The notes under the pieces: model-generated
The model's database searches: none
What the model was told of the DNA's origin: nothing
What the model saw: the letters and a program-made list of their open reading frames with translations, nothing else
Shown: in pieces, positions 6,770 to 7,673 of the stretch
How positions within the stretch are numbered: the stretch's first letter is position 1
Layout: each line of letters starts with the position of its first letter
Translations under genes and position numbers: made by a program
From: Paracoccaceae bacterium
GTDB lineage: Bacteria; Pseudomonadota; Alphaproteobacteria; Rhodobacterales; Rhodobacteraceae
Assembly: GCA_025458985.1 (NCBI GenBank)
Contig: JALORM010000073.1
Span: 1 to 7,673 of the forward strand
DNA length: 7,673 nt
Reading direction: 5' to 3'

Positions 6770-7146
6770 CAGGCGCCGCCCTTCGCGGCGTCCCACGCTT
6801 TCAGCCACCGCTTCGGCGCCGCCGCCCGCCACTGGGCGATCAGCCGGGCCGTCGCCCAGCCGCGGTCGATCCGGCCCGCCCGGACGAGGACGTAGGGGTG
6901 CTTGAGGTAGTGCGGGTGCAGGAAAAACGTCTCGGGGTCCGCCGCCATCAGCATCTCGCGCTCGTCGAACGAGGCCGGGAAAACGGCGGCGTCGGCATAG
7001 GGCGACCACCAGACCCACATCCGTCCGTGGGCCTTGAGGCAGGGGTTGCCCCAGGCCGTCGTCTCGACCACCTCGGGCAGGCCCAGTCCGAGGCCCAGTG
7101 CCTTCAGCTCGCCATAGGTGCGGATCGGATCGGCTTGCGCGGTCAT
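6769..7146 (-). CDS. MmcQ/YjbR family DNA-binding-fold protein
   Basis: A 125-residue protein of the MmcQ/YjbR (DUF419) family, compact proteins with a double-wing, CyaY-like fold that has been proposed to bind DNA. The family pattern is complete: LPEVVETTAWGNPCLKAHGRMWVWW (23-47), a middle strand ending in DEREMLMAADPETFF (61-75), HPHYLKHPYVLVRAGRID (78-95), then a closing helix WRAAAPKRWLKAW (106-118). I chose the ATG at 7146-7144, preceded by GGGGAAGG five bases upstream. The frame continues to 7242, but that part overlaps the end of polA and lacks family features. It is followed by ydeI with a one-base overlap and preceded by polA on the same strand after 58 bases. The cellular role is unknown. 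Confidence 0.9.
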   Translation of the reverse strand: MTAQADPIRTYGELKALGLGLGLPEVVETTAWGNPCLKAHGRMWVWWSPYADAAVFPASFDEREMLMAADPETFFLHPHYLKHPYVLVRAGRIDRGWATARLIAQWRAAAPKRWLKAWDAAKGGA

Positions 7147-7204
7147 GGCAGGCCTTCCCCCGCAGTGCAGCCGTACGGCCCGGCCGAAGCGCGCTGCTTC
7201 ATCT

Positions 7205-7673
7205 TCAATGCGCCTCGGCCCAGTTGGCCCCGCGCCCGGCATCGACTGTCAAAGGTACGGTCAGGTGCACCGCCGGGTCGGCGGCGCCTTCCATCACGTC
7301 CTTCACCTGGGCGATCACCGCGTCCTCGGCGCCCTCGTCCACCTCGAACAGCAGTTCGTCATGGACCTGCAGCAGCATCGTCGCGGGCAGGCCGTCGATG
7401 GCGGCGGGCATCCGGATCATCGCCCGGCGGATCACGTCGGCGGCCGTGCCCTGGATCGGCGCGTTGATCGCGGCGCGGCGGGCGAAGCCGGCGGTCGGGC
7501 CCTTGGCGTTGATCTCGGGCGTGTGGATCTTCCGCCCGAACAGGGTCTGCACGAAGCCCTCGCGCTTGGCGAAGGCGATCGTGGCGTCCATGTAGTCGCG
7601 GATGCCGGGGAAACGCTCGAAGTAAGTGTCGATGAAGGCCTGCGCCTCGTCGCGCGGGATGCGCAGGTTGCGC
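7205..7673 (-). CDS. polA: DNA polymerase I, C-terminal fragment
   Basis: The last 155 residues of DNA polymerase I; the 5' part lies beyond the right edge. Conserved elements of the family A polymerase domain are visible in order: FIDTYFERFPGIRDYM, GFVQTLFGRKIHTPEI, the palm/fingers block RRAAINAPIQGTAADVIRRAMI, and motif C LQVHDELLFEV. The last contains the H-D-E triad, whose Asp binds a catalytic metal (D882 in E. coli). The protein ends GANWAEAH, the normal closing position after the last palm strands, so the stop is genuine. PolA fills gaps in excision repair and removes RNA primers during lagging-strand synthesis. The downstream mmcQ gene follows after 58 bases with no clear terminator, so some readthrough transcription is likely. 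Confidence 0.97.
   Translation of the reverse strand, partial: RNLRIPRDEAQAFIDTYFERFPGIRDYMDATIAFAKREGFVQTLFGRKIHTPEINAKGPTAGFARRAAINAPIQGTAADVIRRAMIRMPAAIDGLPATMLLQVHDELLFEVDEGAEDAVIAQVKDVMEGAADPAVHLTVPLTVDAGRGANWAEAH

Noticed and set aside
7147..7204. A polA terminator or promoter in the polA-mmcQ gap
   Set aside because: It contains a GCCGTACGGC palindrome but no T-run and no convincing -35/-10 pair, so I could not support either.
7147..7242. An N-terminal extension of the MmcQ protein to 7242
   Set aside because: It would overlap the end of polA and adds no family sequence. The ATG at 7146 has a good ribosome site.

Overview
The window is about 70% GC and has the gene density, codon use and protein families of an alphaproteobacterium. 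The closest match I can name from memory is the Rhodobacteraceae (Rhodobacter/Paracoccus/Roseobacter relatives). No search was run, so the family is an inference. It holds ten protein-coding genes, two of them cut by the window ends, and about 93% of it is coding. I saw no RNA gene, insertion sequence, CRISPR array or prophage gene, and no gap without a gene exceeds 170 bases.

Layout. (1) Positions 1-2168, minus strand: a MoxR-type AAA+ ATPase, then a DUF58 protein with a vWA-like motif, then the first 34 codons of a membrane-anchored BatA/DUF4159-type protein. This is the classic MoxR-DUF58-vWA order. A roughly 130-bp GC-rich inverted-repeat element lies between the ATPase and DUF58 genes. 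(2) Positions 2241-3591, plus strand: a DUF1285 protein, divergent from moxR, and a hydroxypyruvate-isomerase-family TIM barrel one base after it. A perfect 10-bp hairpin spans the stop codon of the isomerase. (3) Positions 3655-4749, plus strand: a VOC (glyoxalase-fold) protein followed by a YafY-type HTH/WYL regulator in the same reading frame. (4) Positions 4755-7673, minus strand, convergent with region 3: the C-terminal 155 residues of DNA polymerase I, an MmcQ/YjbR protein, a YdeI-family protein coupled to it by TGATG, and a membrane-anchored long coiled-coil protein I do not recognise.

How the genes work together. The ATPase, DUF58 protein and membrane partner probably act together at the inner membrane, as MoxR systems are thought to, in chaperone-like remodelling or metal insertion. 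The VOC protein and the WYL regulator look like an enzyme or binding protein with its own regulator. The MmcQ and YdeI proteins are translationally coupled and probably act together. The polymerase end is housekeeping.

Most of the window is ordinary chromosomal core and near-core sequence. I do not see a clear new system. The items most worth a second look are the inverted-repeat element inside the moxR operon, the coiled-coil membrane protein with a probable periplasmic disulfide-bearing domain, the mmcQ-ydeI pair next to polA, and the single-stop, in-frame arrangement of the VOC and regulator genes.
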